Below are positions 17,516 through 26,363 of a stretch of DNA of 64,000 bases, piece by piece. How positions within the stretch are numbered: the first letter of the stretch is position 1; each line of letters begins with the position of its first letter. Under the pieces are notes generated by a model. That model was given only the letters and a program-made list of their open reading frames with translations. It made no database searches and was not told where the DNA came from. Made by a program: the position numbers and the translations under genes. The stretch covers positions 1 through 64,000 of the forward strand of contig JASEJE010000003.1 of the NCBI GenBank assembly GCA_030024085.1, in the 5' to 3' direction. The stretch is from Bacillota bacterium (lineage in GTDB: Bacteria > Bacillota > SHA-98 > UBA4971).

Positions 17516-18145
17516 TTATGCCTGCGCTGCCTTCTTGTTCCGCCGGGTCAGCGAGTTGAGAAGGCCGATCAGAAGTCCCAGCGTGATGAAACCTCCAGGG
17601 GGGAGGATCACCATGACTGCCGCAAGGCTGCGGTCGAATACCTTGAACCCGGGAAACCCGAAGTCCGGCACCGCAAGGAGCGTGCCGGTCCCCAGGAGTT
17701 CCCTGATGGCGCTCAAGCCCGTGAGCGCCAGGGTGAACCCGAGGCCCATGCCGATCCCGTCAGCCAGCGAATAGAGCACCCCGTTCTTGGACGCGAACGC
17801 CTCGGCTCGAGCGAGGATGATGCAGTTCACCACGATGAGCGGGATGAATATCCCGAGGACCTCGTGGAGCTTCGGCACGTATGCGGCCATGATGAGGTCC
17901 ACCATGGTCACGAACGACGCTATCACCACGATGAAGCACGGGATACGTATCCTCGACGGGATGACGTTTCTCAGCATCGATATGATGACATTCGACCCAA
18001 TGAGCACGAAGGTCGCTGCAATCCCCATACCTATCCCGTTCGAGATGGCGAGGCTCGTCGCCATCGTGGGGCACATCCCGAGGAGTATCCTGAACGTGGG
18101 GTTTTCCCTGACAAGGCCCTTCGTAAGCTCGGACTTAAAGCTCAT
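17516..18145 (-). CDS. rnfE: Rnf complex membrane subunit RnfE
   Basis: A 209-residue membrane protein. Typical RnfE sequence includes ENPTFRILLGMCPTMATS and LGIFIPLIVVNCIILARAEA; the two Cys face the counterpart residues of RnfA in the known complex. About six hydrophobic segments and a basic C-terminus. The start follows the rnfG stop directly. Confidence 0.96.
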   Translation of the reverse strand: MSFKSELTKGLVRENPTFRILLGMCPTMATSLAISNGIGMGIAATFVLIGSNVIISMLRNVIPSRIRIPCFIVVIASFVTMVDLIMAAYVPKLHEVLGIFIPLIVVNCIILARAEAFASKNGVLYSLADGIGMGLGFTLALTGLSAIRELLGTGTLLAVPDFGFPGFKVFDRSLAAVMVILPPGGFITLGLLIGLLNSLTRRNKKAAQA

Positions 18146-18742
18146 TCACCAGACCCCCTCTCTCGTGGCCAGCTCGAACAGGCGAAGTGCCTGGTCCACC
18201 GCGCCAGCGATGGCCCTCGACGAGATGGTTGCACCGGTGATGGCCTCAACATGACCGCCGTCTTTGGTGACCTTGACCGGGGTACCCGCCCGAAGGCCAA
18301 CGAACCGCATCTGGAAATCGCGACTGGTGACGTTCGCGCCAAGCCCGGGGGTTTCGGCGTGCTTGACCACCGTGAGTCCTGTCACGACGCCCTCGCGAGA
18401 CACACCGACCACTGCGTCGATGGGCCCGCCATAGCCCGACGGAGTGCAGGCGAACGCTGCTCCCACCATGGCTCCGTTGTCGTATCCCACGTAAACCTTG
18501 TTCACGACGGGAAACTCTGGCCGCCCGCCGTTGGATACTGCAGTCTCGAGCGCCAGCACCCTATCAGTCTCGTCCCTGAACTCCTCCGCGCCCGGAACCA
18601 CGCTTTCGAGCGCTTGCTCCAGCTTCAGGGCGGCCTGCGCCGCAATCCGCTCCTCGGTGATATCGTTCACGAACGCGAGCGCTCCCGCAGCGATGGCGCA
18701 TATCGCGAAGAGGATGAAACCCAGCCTCAAAACGTCACGCAA
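18146..18742 (-). CDS. rnfG: Rnf complex subunit RnfG (covalent FMN)
   Basis: A 198-residue protein with one N-terminal membrane helix (about 5-25) and an FMN-binding domain. The flavinylation motif is ITGATISSRA near residue 170, where the Thr of the GAT triplet carries FMN in homologues. The ApbE transferase that would attach it is encoded nearby at 14235-15389. Its start overlaps the end of rnfD by 8 bp. Confidence 0.95.
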   Translation of the reverse strand: MRDVLRLGFILFAICAIAAGALAFVNDITEERIAAQAALKLEQALESVVPGAEEFRDETDRVLALETAVSNGGRPEFPVVNKVYVGYDNGAMVGAAFACTPSGYGGPIDAVVGVSREGVVTGLTVVKHAETPGLGANVTSRDFQMRFVGLRAGTPVKVTKDGGHVEAITGATISSRAIAGAVDQALRLFELATREGVW

Positions 18743-19688
18743 CCTTCTTCACCTCCCCGAACTTGCGCGGTACCGTGTACCTGTCTATCAGGGCCGTGGC
18801 GGCATTCATTATGAGGATCGCATAGCAGACGCCTTCGGGGTAGCCCCCATACAGCCTGATGAACACCGTCAGCACGCCGCAGCCGATTCCGAACACGATC
18901 TGCCCTTTAGGCGTGACCGGGCTCGTGACGTAGTCAGTAGCCATAAAGAACGCGCCCAGCAGCAATCCACCGGCAAGCACATGGAAGAGGGGATCCTGCC
19001 CGAAGAGCGCCGCAAGCACCGCGACCGTTCCGATGAAGCTTACCGGGATGCGCCAGCTAATATGACCACGCCAGAGCAGGTACGCCGCACCGACCAGGAT
19101 GGCAAGGGCCGAGGTCTCCCCTATGGATCCTGCCACGTTGCCCAGGAAGAGGTTCAAGTACGGCGTCTTTATCCCACTGAGCTTCCATAGGGCGAGCGGG
19201 GTCGCAGAGCTTATCGCATCGAAATCCGGTATCCACGGCGCCTGGAAAATGGGCCACCTCCACCTCGTCATGAACACCGGCCACGAGGCCAGCAGCACGG
19301 CCCGCCCGATGAGCGCAGGGTTGAAGATGTTCTGCCCGAGCCCTCCGAAGATGAGCTTCGCTATGGCCATGGCGAACACCGCGCCGATTGCGCCCATCCA
19401 GAGCGGAAGATCAGGCGGCAGCACGAGAGCGAGGAGCAGGCCTGCGACGGCCGCGCTGTAATCCCCGATTGTAAGAGGCTTCCTCATGAGCCTCTCAAGG
19501 CCCGCCTCCGTGACGACTGCCGCCGCCACGCACACCACCATCATGGCGAGCGCCCGGAGCCCGAAAAACCATACCCCGGCGAGGGCCGCCGGCATGAGGG
19601 CGAGGATGACATCGCTCATGATGACAGGCGTCGACACGGCCGCCCGCTGGTGCGGCGACGAGGACACTATGAGTCCGGTTCCATCCAT
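18735..19688 (-). CDS. rnfD: Rnf complex membrane subunit RnfD
   Basis: A 317-residue membrane protein with about eight to ten helices and FMN sites. Family landmarks are SSSPHQRAAVSTPVIM at the N-terminus, GGLGQNIFNPALIGRAVLL and the C-terminal MATDYVTSPVTPKGQ. I chose the ATG at 19688, preceded by GGGGGGA about 8 bases upstream; the frame is open to 19760 but the extra residues do not look like RnfD. Unusually, about 410 bp containing element D separates it from rnfC. Confidence 0.94.
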   Translation of the reverse strand: MDGTGLIVSSSPHQRAAVSTPVIMSDVILALMPAALAGVWFFGLRALAMMVVCVAAAVVTEAGLERLMRKPLTIGDYSAAVAGLLLALVLPPDLPLWMGAIGAVFAMAIAKLIFGGLGQNIFNPALIGRAVLLASWPVFMTRWRWPIFQAPWIPDFDAISSATPLALWKLSGIKTPYLNLFLGNVAGSIGETSALAILVGAAYLLWRGHISWRIPVSFIGTVAVLAALFGQDPLFHVLAGGLLLGAFFMATDYVTSPVTPKGQIVFGIGCGVLTVFIRLYGGYPEGVCYAILIMNAATALIDRYTVPRKFGEVKKVA

Positions 19689-20097
19689 CAAACGATCCCC
19701 CCACTTGTACCGCTGTTCGAGAGTCTGCTGGCGCTGCTCCGGCCGCGGCGCCCCGGACAACCGACTAAGTAGATCGCCACGAGTTCGCGCTACTTTTCAG
19801 CGGGTGAGTCCTCGCCAGGGTTGCCGGTGTTGCCCTCCGGGGACGGCGCGCTTGCGGCGCGCCTCGTTCGAATTTGGCGCTTAAGGCTGGCCAAATTCTC
19901 GACGCCCCGCCCTAGCAAGCACCGGCAACCCCAACACCGTCAGGGAAAACGGAGCGGACTCGTGGCGCCGTACCTGGCACAGAACCCGGCCGGCCCGAAG
20001 GTGGCCGCATCCCGGGGGCCGCGTCGCGCAGCCGCCAGCAGCCCGATAGACGGGCCCGATGCTGCAGCGGCGCAGGCATGGGCCGCGCGACCGGGCC
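19689..20097. other. 409-bp gap inside the rnf operon
   Basis: Holds the rnfD ribosome-binding site, palindromic element D (19765-19977) and about 120 bp of GC-rich sequence following the rnfC stop in which I see no gene. Confidence 0.6.
19765..19977 (+). repeat. Palindromic element, copy D (full length), between rnfC and rnfD
   Basis: About 213 bp, plus orientation. Left end CTAAGTAGATCGCCAC; right end GGCGCCGTACCTGG is slightly decayed. Interior: GGTTGCCGGTG, a strong hairpin GGCGCGCTTGCGGCGCGCC, GAATTTGGC with partner GCCAAATTC, and CACCGGCAACC. Neither end overlaps a stop codon: the left end is about 77 bp upstream of rnfD and the right end about 120 bp past the rnfC stop. Confidence 0.85.
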
Positions 20098-21429
20098 TTA
20101 CTTCGCCCCGGACCTACGCCGCCTTGCCGTGATCTCGGACTTCGCAAGCCTGATGGCCTGCACCAGGCGCCGGCGCGACGGGCATACGAAGCTGCAGCAC
20201 CCGCACTCGATGCAGTCCAGCGCGTTCATGCGCTCGGCGTCGTCGAACCTCCCTGCCTCTGCATAGCTTGCGATCCAGAGGGGCATGAGCCTCATGGAGC
20301 ACGCCTCGACGCACTTGCCGCATCTCACGCACGGCATGGGCTCGATCTGGGCGGCTTCCTCCTTGCCAAGGAGCAGCACCCCGGACGTCCCCTTTGTAAC
20401 AGGGATGTCGGTCGTAAACTGCGCCACACCCATCATCGGGCCGCCGATTATGACCTTCGCCGGCGGGGCCGAGTACCCGCCGCAAGCCTCGATGACGTCC
20501 CTCACGAGCGTGCCGACCTTCACGAGCACGTTCTGCGGCTCTGCAATGCACGATCCCGCCACCGTGACGACCCGCTCAACGAGGGGCATCCCGGCAAAGA
20601 CGGCGTCCCTCACTGCCGCCGCCGTGCCCACGTTGTTCACGACCACTCCTACGTCTACAGGGAGTCCGCCCGACGGGACCTCGCGCCCGAGGATGGCCCA
20701 GATGAGTTGTTTCTCGGCACCCTGCGGGTACTTGACCTTGAGAGGCACGACCGAGATTCGGTCATCCTCCCCGCCAGCGTTCGACATCGCCTCGATGGCG
20801 TCAGGCTTGTTCTCCTCGATTCCGATGTAGGCTCTGTTCACGCCCGTGGCCTTCAGGAGAAGCCTCGCACCGTCCACGATGTCACGGGGCCGTTCCACCA
20901 TCAGCCTGTGGTCAGCCGAAAGGTACGGCTCACACTCGGAGCCGTTCAGGATCACGGTATCGAAGCTCTTGCCCGGCGGCGGTGTGAGCTTGAAATACGT
21001 CGGGAATGCAGCGCCGCCCAGGCCCACGATCCCGGCTTCGCGGATTATCGCCTTGATCTCGTCGGCGCCGAGGCTCGCCACGTCTGCGCGCGGTTCGACG
21101 TGCTCGTCGAGGGTTTCATTGCTGTCGGACTCAATGACAACGGAAAGAACGTCCCTCCCGCCCGGTTGCGGTTGGGGTGATATCCCGACCACCTTCCCGG
21201 ACACGCTCGCGTGGACGGGCGCGGTCAGCCTGGCGGAGCTGTCACCGATCTTCTGCCCGACCTTGACCTCGTCCCCCACCTTCACAAGGGGTTCGCACGG
21301 CGCGCCGGTGTGCTGGTGGAGCGGGATCACGACCCTGGCAGGAGGCGGAAGCTTCCTTATGGGTTTTGTGGCCGTGTCCTCCTTGTGATAGTGGGCATGG
21401 ACTCCTCCTCTGAAAGTCTTCGCTACCAT
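20098..21429 (-). CDS. rnfC: Rnf complex subunit RnfC (NADH-binding Fe-S protein)
   Basis: Peripheral subunit of 443 residues that exchanges electrons with NAD(H). It shows the RnfC N-terminal barrel-sandwich region (PARVVIPLHQHTGAPCEPL, KVGDEVKVGQKIG), the NuoF-like nucleotide/FMN region (GLGGAAFPTYFKL, NGSECEPYLSADHRLM) and two [4Fe-4S] motifs (CVRCGKCVEACS; CIECGCCSFVCP). The chosen ATG at 21429 has AAGGAGGAG upstream; the frame is open to 21633 but without conservation. First gene of the rnf group. Confidence 0.96.
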   Translation of the reverse strand: MVAKTFRGGVHAHYHKEDTATKPIRKLPPPARVVIPLHQHTGAPCEPLVKVGDEVKVGQKIGDSSARLTAPVHASVSGKVVGISPQPQPGGRDVLSVVIESDSNETLDEHVEPRADVASLGADEIKAIIREAGIVGLGGAAFPTYFKLTPPPGKSFDTVILNGSECEPYLSADHRLMVERPRDIVDGARLLLKATGVNRAYIGIEENKPDAIEAMSNAGGEDDRISVVPLKVKYPQGAEKQLIWAILGREVPSGGLPVDVGVVVNNVGTAAAVRDAVFAGMPLVERVVTVAGSCIAEPQNVLVKVGTLVRDVIEACGGYSAPPAKVIIGGPMMGVAQFTTDIPVTKGTSGVLLLGKEEAAQIEPMPCVRCGKCVEACSMRLMPLWIASYAEAGRFDDAERMNALDCIECGCCSFVCPSRRRLVQAIRLAKSEITARRRRSGAK

Positions 21430-21717
21430 AGTCGCAAAGCACTCCTCCTTACGCCCTTCAGCCCGGAATCGCCCTGGGACCGAGCACAAAGTTAAGCAGG
21501 CGCCACCTTGCGCCTGACTTGCGTCGTAAGTAACGAACCCGCAGCTTGTTGTCGTGTGGTTCGGGACGCTCCCGCGGACCAGAATATGTGATTCTCGGCC
21601 CTTGTCGCTTTTCCTGCTGTACTTTCGACGCATTTCGCTGCGTTGCCCGCACCGCCCGTCACCTCCGCCTCCCCGAGGGGCCGCCCGGGCGCACCGTCGG
21701 CCAGGGGCGAAGAGAGA
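21430..21717. other. Leader/promoter region of rnfC downstream of fdhD
   Basis: 288 bp holding the rnfC ribosome-binding site. I see no clear promoter, no Rex-type operator and no strong terminator after fdhD. Confidence 0.4.
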
Positions 21718-22485
21718 CTATACGACCCGCGCCGCGTGTGTGTACATGTTCATCCGCCCGCCTCTCGCGAACCCGACCAGGGTAATCCCGAGCTGCTCCG
21801 CAAGGGCGATGGCTTCATCGGTGGGGCCCGCCCTCGATACGACGAGGGGTAATCCCGCCCGGGCCGCCTTTCCCAGCGCCTCCTGGGACAGGCGGCAGCT
21901 TACAGCAAGGCCCGCGCGGCCCAGGTCATGCCCGCCCAGAAACGCACCGCCCACAGCCTTGTCGATGGCGTTGTGCCTGCCGATGTCCTCGAAGAAGACC
22001 ACCGGCTGACACCCGCGTGCAGGGTCCACGATCGCAGCGAAATGGGTCCCGCCCGTGCGCCGGAACACCTCTCCGCTTACGAGAAGCCTGTCCATGACGG
22101 CGAGGAGTTCGTCTGCATGAAAGCCCGGTCCCCCCTTGAGGGGAACCGGCGTCGCGTCTTGGGTCCGGCGAGCGGCATGAAGATCACCGGCCTCCTGCGC
22201 CAGCCTGGACGCCATGTGAACGTCTATGATGATATCACAACTTCTCAGGACATGCACGCTCTGGAGTTCATCCCTGGCCTGGAGAAATCCGGATGCCACA
22301 AGGTACCCGATGCCGAGGGCCTCGAGGTGAGTGGGGCTGCACAGGAACGTCGCCAGCCTCTCCCCGTTCGTCTCGAGATGGACCACCGCCTCCCTGGGCA
22401 CTTCGTCCTGAAACTCTGCACGCACACCCCGTTCGTATCTCATCACGCGGCACAGCCGCGTCGCGCCGCCACGCACACAGCACAT
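21718..22485 (-). CDS. fdhD: Formate dehydrogenase sulfurtransferase FdhD
   Basis: Accessory protein that transfers sulfur to the Mo/W-bis-MGD cofactor of formate dehydrogenase. The protein has the FdhD core ETNGERLATFLCSPTHLEALGIGYLVASGF, then HFAAIVDPARGCQPVVFFEDIGRHNAIDKA, and the ending VGFARGGRMNMYTHAARV. Two starts are plausible: ATG 22485 (255 residues, just where MobA homology ends) and ATG 22443 (241 residues). The usual catalytic Cys pair of FdhD is not evident in the stretch preceding FHADE, so mechanism may differ. It overlaps the long 3' end of mobA. Confidence 0.88.
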   Translation of the reverse strand: MCCVRGGATRLCRVMRYERGVRAEFQDEVPREAVVHLETNGERLATFLCSPTHLEALGIGYLVASGFLQARDELQSVHVLRSCDIIIDVHMASRLAQEAGDLHAARRTQDATPVPLKGGPGFHADELLAVMDRLLVSGEVFRRTGGTHFAAIVDPARGCQPVVFFEDIGRHNAIDKAVGGAFLGGHDLGRAGLAVSCRLSQEALGKAARAGLPLVVSRAGPTDEAIALAEQLGITLVGFARGGRMNMYTHAARVV

Positions 22486-23116
22486 GCGGGCACCCCCCCA
22501 TGAGCGCCGTCGCCCGCGCCAGGTCCCCGGGCGTATTGATGTTGAAGAACGATAGCCCGTCAGGGTCCATGCTGCGCCAGACGCCCTCGTCGACATACTC
22601 AACATGCACCTCATCGAAGAGCCTTGCGACGCGGCACGCGCCAGCCGACAACAGCCGCTCTATCGCCGAGATGCACGATCTCGAGTACGCCGCCGCCAGC
22701 GGCTCCACGAACCCGGTGCTGGCCATGCGGGGGACGACGGCGTCGGCCCTGGCGAGACGGCCCGCCAGGTGCGCAAGAAGTGGCGCCGAGAGAAACGGCA
22801 TATCGCACCCGACCACCACGCACCGCTCGGCGCGGGACGCCACAAGCCCGGCGTGGATGCCGGCGAGTGGCCCACCGCGCGGCACAAGGTCCGTGACGAC
22901 CTCCACCGCCCCCGGACGCTCCAGGAAGGCCATGGAGTCCCTGCCTTCGCGTCCCGAGGTCACCACCAGAACCTTCGCGGCCAGCGGCCTCACCCGGGCG
23001 ATGACGTGCTCGACGAGCGGCCGTCCCTCAAAGGATGTGAGGGCCTTCTCGCACCCCATCCGGGTCGCCTTCCCGCCGGCAAGGACGACCGCTGTGACAT
23101 CACTTGTACTTCTCAA
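22268..23116 (-). CDS. mobA: Molybdenum cofactor guanylyltransferase MobA
   Basis: Adds GMP to molybdopterin for the bis-MGD cofactor used by the adjacent formate dehydrogenase. It carries the nucleotidyltransferase motif VVLAGGKATRMGCEKAL (11-27), then LVPRGGPLAGIHAGL and VVGCDMPFLS, and the closing NINTPGDLARA near residue 200. Family homology stops about residue 208, yet the frame stays open for about 75 more codons over the start of fdhD in another frame. Start is TTG at 23116, overlapping the fdhA stop. Confidence 0.85.
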   Translation of the reverse strand: MRSTSDVTAVVLAGGKATRMGCEKALTSFEGRPLVEHVIARVRPLAAKVLVVTSGREGRDSMAFLERPGAVEVVTDLVPRGGPLAGIHAGLVASRAERCVVVGCDMPFLSAPLLAHLAGRLARADAVVPRMASTGFVEPLAAAYSRSCISAIERLLSAGACRVARLFDEVHVEYVDEGVWRSMDPDGLSFFNINTPGDLARATALMGGCPHVLCAWRRDAAVPRDEIRTGCACRVSGRSAQGGGGPSRDERGEAGDVPVQPHSPRGPRHRVPCGIRISPGQG

Positions 23117-26100
23117 GGATCCCCCGCACCTTTCGGGGCGTCAGCCTGCCGTATGTGTCGTCGTTGATCATCATCGTCGGCGCAAGACCGCACGCGCCGA
23201 GGCACGCCACAGGCTCCAGCGAGAAGCGCAGGTCCTCCGTGGAATCCCCGGGGCCGATCCTGAGCGCCTCCTGAACCTCCTTCAGAATGTCGCGCCCGCC
23301 CCTCACATGGCATGCCGTACCCTGGCACACCCGGACGATGTTGCGGCCGCGCGGCCTCAGGCGAAACTGCGCGTAGAAGGTCGCCACGCCGTACATGCGG
23401 GCAAGCGGCACCTTGACCAGCTCCGCTGCGCGCTCCAGGGCAGGCCTGGGAAGATACCCGTATGCATCCTGAAGTTTCTGAAGCATCGGTATCAGGATGC
23501 CTTCGCGCGATTCGAACCCCTCGTATATCTCATCCACCTTTGAGAGGTCGATGCCGTCCGCCGCGATGTGCTCGACCGCGGTACACCTTAACGTCCTTGC
23601 CGTCGCGGCGCCGCCGGATGCGACAGATGCGCCGGATGGGCCCAGGAGCTCCTCGGGCGGGCCCACGCGTTCGACCCTCACAGCGCACACCTTGAGCTCC
23701 GGGATCCTGGCGACTCTGTCGACGGCAGGGTTCGTGAGCACGTTGGCAGCGGCCTCCGCGAAGTGGAACGGCATGAACGCGGTGCGAGGCCCGATGCGCT
23801 CGCTCACCCGCGCCCGTGCCACGACCTCCCCACGTCTCGACGCCACCCTGACCAGATCACCGTCGGCGATGCCGCGCTCCCTCGCCGTCGCCGGGTCAAG
23901 CTCCACAAACGCCTCAGGACACAGCCAGTTGAGCCCCTGCGACCTCCTCGTCATGGACCCTGTATGGTAATGGTAGAGCACCCTTCCCGTGGTGAGGACC
24001 ACCGGGTACTCATCGTCGGGAAGCTCGTCGGGAGGGATGAACTCTACAACCGAGAACCTCCCGCGCCCCCTCGAAAACTTCTCTTTGTGCAGAAACTTCG
24101 TGCCTGGGTGGTCCAACGACGGGCACGGCCATTGGAGGCCCTCCGCCCGCAGCCTCCCGTGGCGGATTCCCGCGTAGATCGGCGTGAGGAGCGCCATCTC
24201 CTCCATTATCTCCGCGCTAGAGGTGTACTCCATGCAGTAGCCCATGCGGCGCGCGAGGTCTGCGACGATCTCCCAGTCGGCCCTCGCCTCTCCAGGCGGG
24301 TCCACGGCCTTCGACACAAGCTGGACACGCCGCTCCGTGTTGGTGAACGTGCCATCCTTCTCTGCAAAGCTCGCCGCGGGCAGGACGACGTCGGCGAGAG
24401 CCGCCGTCTCCGTAAGGAAGATATCCTGGACGACCAGAAACTCCAGCTTCTCCAGGGCCTCTCTGACGCGCGTCGCGTCAGGGTCAGACAGCACGGGGTT
24501 CTCGCCGCAGATGTACATGGCCCGCACCCGGCCCTCCTCCGCAGCCGCGAACATCTCGCCCACGGTGAGGCCGGGATGCCGGGGAAGCCTCGCTCCCCAG
24601 GCGTCCTCGAACCTTGCCCGCGCTCTCTCGTCATCCACCTTCTGGTAGCCAGGCAGAAAGTCCGGGAGCGCGCCCATGTCGCACGCGCCCTGCACGTTGT
24701 TCTGGCCCCGAAGTGGATTTACCCCCGTCCCCTCTCTGCCCACATTCCCGGTGAGCATGGCAAGGTTGGCGATGGCGAGCACGTTGTCCGTCCCGGTGGT
24801 GTGCTGCGTGACGCCCATCGTGTAAAGGATGGTCGCGCGCTCGGCCTTCGCGTAAAGCCGCGCCGCCCGCACGATGTGCCCCGCCCGCACGCCGGTGATG
24901 CCCTCGACGAACTCAAGCGTGTAGGGCTCCAGCGACCGCGCAAACTCCTCGAACCCCTCCGTCCTCGTGGCTATGAACTCCTCGTCGCAAAGCCCCTGCT
25001 TCAGGATGACCCTCATAATGCCGCACAGGAGGGAAACGTCGGTCCCGGGGACGTGTTGCAGGTGGACATCGGCCATCTCGGCAAGCTCGATCTTGCGAGG
25101 GTCGGCCACGATGAGCTTCGCCCCTCGTTCGACCGCCTCCTTGATCCTGAGCGCGATGACAGGATGCGTCTCCGTGGTGTTGGACCCGATGACGAAGACC
25201 GTGTCGGCCATAGGAATCTCGTCTATCGAGTTGGTCATCGCCCCGGACCCGAAGGCCATCGCAAGGCCTGCCACTGTCGATGCGTGGCACAGCCTCGCGC
25301 AGTGGTCGATGTTGTTCGTGCCGATAACGGCGCGCATGAACTTTTGGATGACGTAGTTCTCCTCGTTCGTGCACCTCGCCGACGAAAGCCCGGCCACGGC
25401 ATCCGGCCCGTGGTGCCGCTTCACCTCGCCGAGGCGCGAGGCCACGACATCCAGCGCTTCGTCCCAAGTGGCCAGGACGAGCTTGCCGTCGCGTCTCACA
25501 AGCGGCTGCGTGAGCCTCTCAGGGTGGTGAATGAACTCGTACCCGAACCTCCCCTTCACGCACAGCCAGCCGTGGTTCGCCGGGCCGTCTTTCGCCGGCT
25601 CTACCCCCACGACCTTTCCGTCCTCCACGAGGAGGAATATGGCGCAGCCGGTGCCACAATACGGGCATATCGTCCGCACCCTGGACTTCTCCCACGCGCG
25701 GCCCGTCATCTTTTCCATTTTCGGCGTGAGGGCCCCCACCGGGCAGACCGCCACGCAGTTGCCACAGAACACGCACGGGGATCCGTCCAGCCCCTCATCG
25801 TAAGCGGGCGTCACTTTCGAATCGAACCCACGGTAGGCGTAGTCGATGGCCCCGACCTGCTGCACCCCCTGGCACACCCGGACGCACCTTCCGCAGAGGA
25901 TGCACTTTTCGTCGTCTCTCTCGATGAAGGGATTGTCCTGATCCAGCGAGGGCTTCCTGGTCCGCCCCACGAGCCTCGGTGAGCGCACCCCGTACCTGTA
26001 CGCATACTCCTGCAGCTTGCAGGCGCCGTTCTTCTCGCACGTCAGGCAGTCCTTTGGATGGTCTGACAGCAGCAGATCAATGACAAACCGCCGTGACTCG

Positions 26101-26345
26101 GCGATCCTGGGGCTTTCGGTGGTGACCACGATTCCATCTGCAGCCGGCGCCGCACACGAAGCAACAAGCCCCTTTGCGCCTTCGACTTCCACCACACAAA
26201 GCCTGCACGCCCCTGCAGGGGGCAGCGCGGGGTCATGACAGAGGGCCGGAATGTCGATTCCGGCTGCCCTGGCCGCCTCGTAGATGGTCGTCCCTCTTGC
26301 GACCTCAACCTTCTTGCCGTCCACACTCAGGACGATCCCATTCAT
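23100..26345 (-). CDS. fdhA: Formate dehydrogenase alpha subunit fused to a C-terminal NuoE-like domain
   Basis: A 1081-residue cytoplasmic Mo/W-bis-MGD enzyme for CO2/formate interconversion. Domains: NuoG-like [2Fe-2S] (Cys36, 47, 50, 64); HxxxC-type cluster (Cys100, 103, 109); two ferredoxin clusters (Cys148/151/154/158 and 191/194/197/201); catalytic [4Fe-4S] (Cys227, 230, 234, 262); active site RLCHASTVAG with Cys353 where many relatives have selenocysteine. The last ~155 residues form a thioredoxin-like [2Fe-2S] NuoE/HndA domain (VCQGTACHVRGG; ACLGACGLAP). The fusion, together with the adjacent NuoF-GltD fusion, implies electron transfer to NAD(P) and possibly ferredoxin. RBS GGGGGTGA precedes the ATG. 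Confidence 0.92.
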   Translation of the reverse strand: MNGIVLSVDGKKVEVARGTTIYEAARAAGIDIPALCHDPALPPAGACRLCVVEVEGAKGLVASCAAPAADGIVVTTESPRIAESRRFVIDLLLSDHPKDCLTCEKNGACKLQEYAYRYGVRSPRLVGRTRKPSLDQDNPFIERDDEKCILCGRCVRVCQGVQQVGAIDYAYRGFDSKVTPAYDEGLDGSPCVFCGNCVAVCPVGALTPKMEKMTGRAWEKSRVRTICPYCGTGCAIFLLVEDGKVVGVEPAKDGPANHGWLCVKGRFGYEFIHHPERLTQPLVRRDGKLVLATWDEALDVVASRLGEVKRHHGPDAVAGLSSARCTNEENYVIQKFMRAVIGTNNIDHCARLCHASTVAGLAMAFGSGAMTNSIDEIPMADTVFVIGSNTTETHPVIALRIKEAVERGAKLIVADPRKIELAEMADVHLQHVPGTDVSLLCGIMRVILKQGLCDEEFIATRTEGFEEFARSLEPYTLEFVEGITGVRAGHIVRAARLYAKAERATILYTMGVTQHTTGTDNVLAIANLAMLTGNVGREGTGVNPLRGQNNVQGACDMGALPDFLPGYQKVDDERARARFEDAWGARLPRHPGLTVGEMFAAAEEGRVRAMYICGENPVLSDPDATRVREALEKLEFLVVQDIFLTETAALADVVLPAASFAEKDGTFTNTERRVQLVSKAVDPPGEARADWEIVADLARRMGYCMEYTSSAEIMEEMALLTPIYAGIRHGRLRAEGLQWPCPSLDHPGTKFLHKEKFSRGRGRFSVVEFIPPDELPDDEYPVVLTTGRVLYHYHTGSMTRRSQGLNWLCPEAFVELDPATARERGIADGDLVRVASRRGEVVARARVSERIGPRTAFMPFHFAEAAANVLTNPAVDRVARIPELKVCAVRVERVGPPEELLGPSGASVASGGAATARTLRCTAVEHIAADGIDLSKVDEIYEGFESREGILIPMLQKLQDAYGYLPRPALERAAELVKVPLARMYGVATFYAQFRLRPRGRNIVRVCQGTACHVRGGRDILKEVQEALRIGPGDSTEDLRFSLEPVACLGACGLAPTMMINDDTYGRLTPRKVRGILEKYK

Positions 26346-26363
26346 CTCCGGTCACCCCCATCC

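Noticed and set aside
23763-25982. A 739-codon plus-strand open frame
   Set aside because: Antisense shadow of the formate dehydrogenase gene; Arg/His/Pro-rich with no homology.
23100-26345. Selenocysteine codon in formate dehydrogenase
   Set aside because: The active-site position is an ordinary Cys codon and no in-frame TGA occurs.
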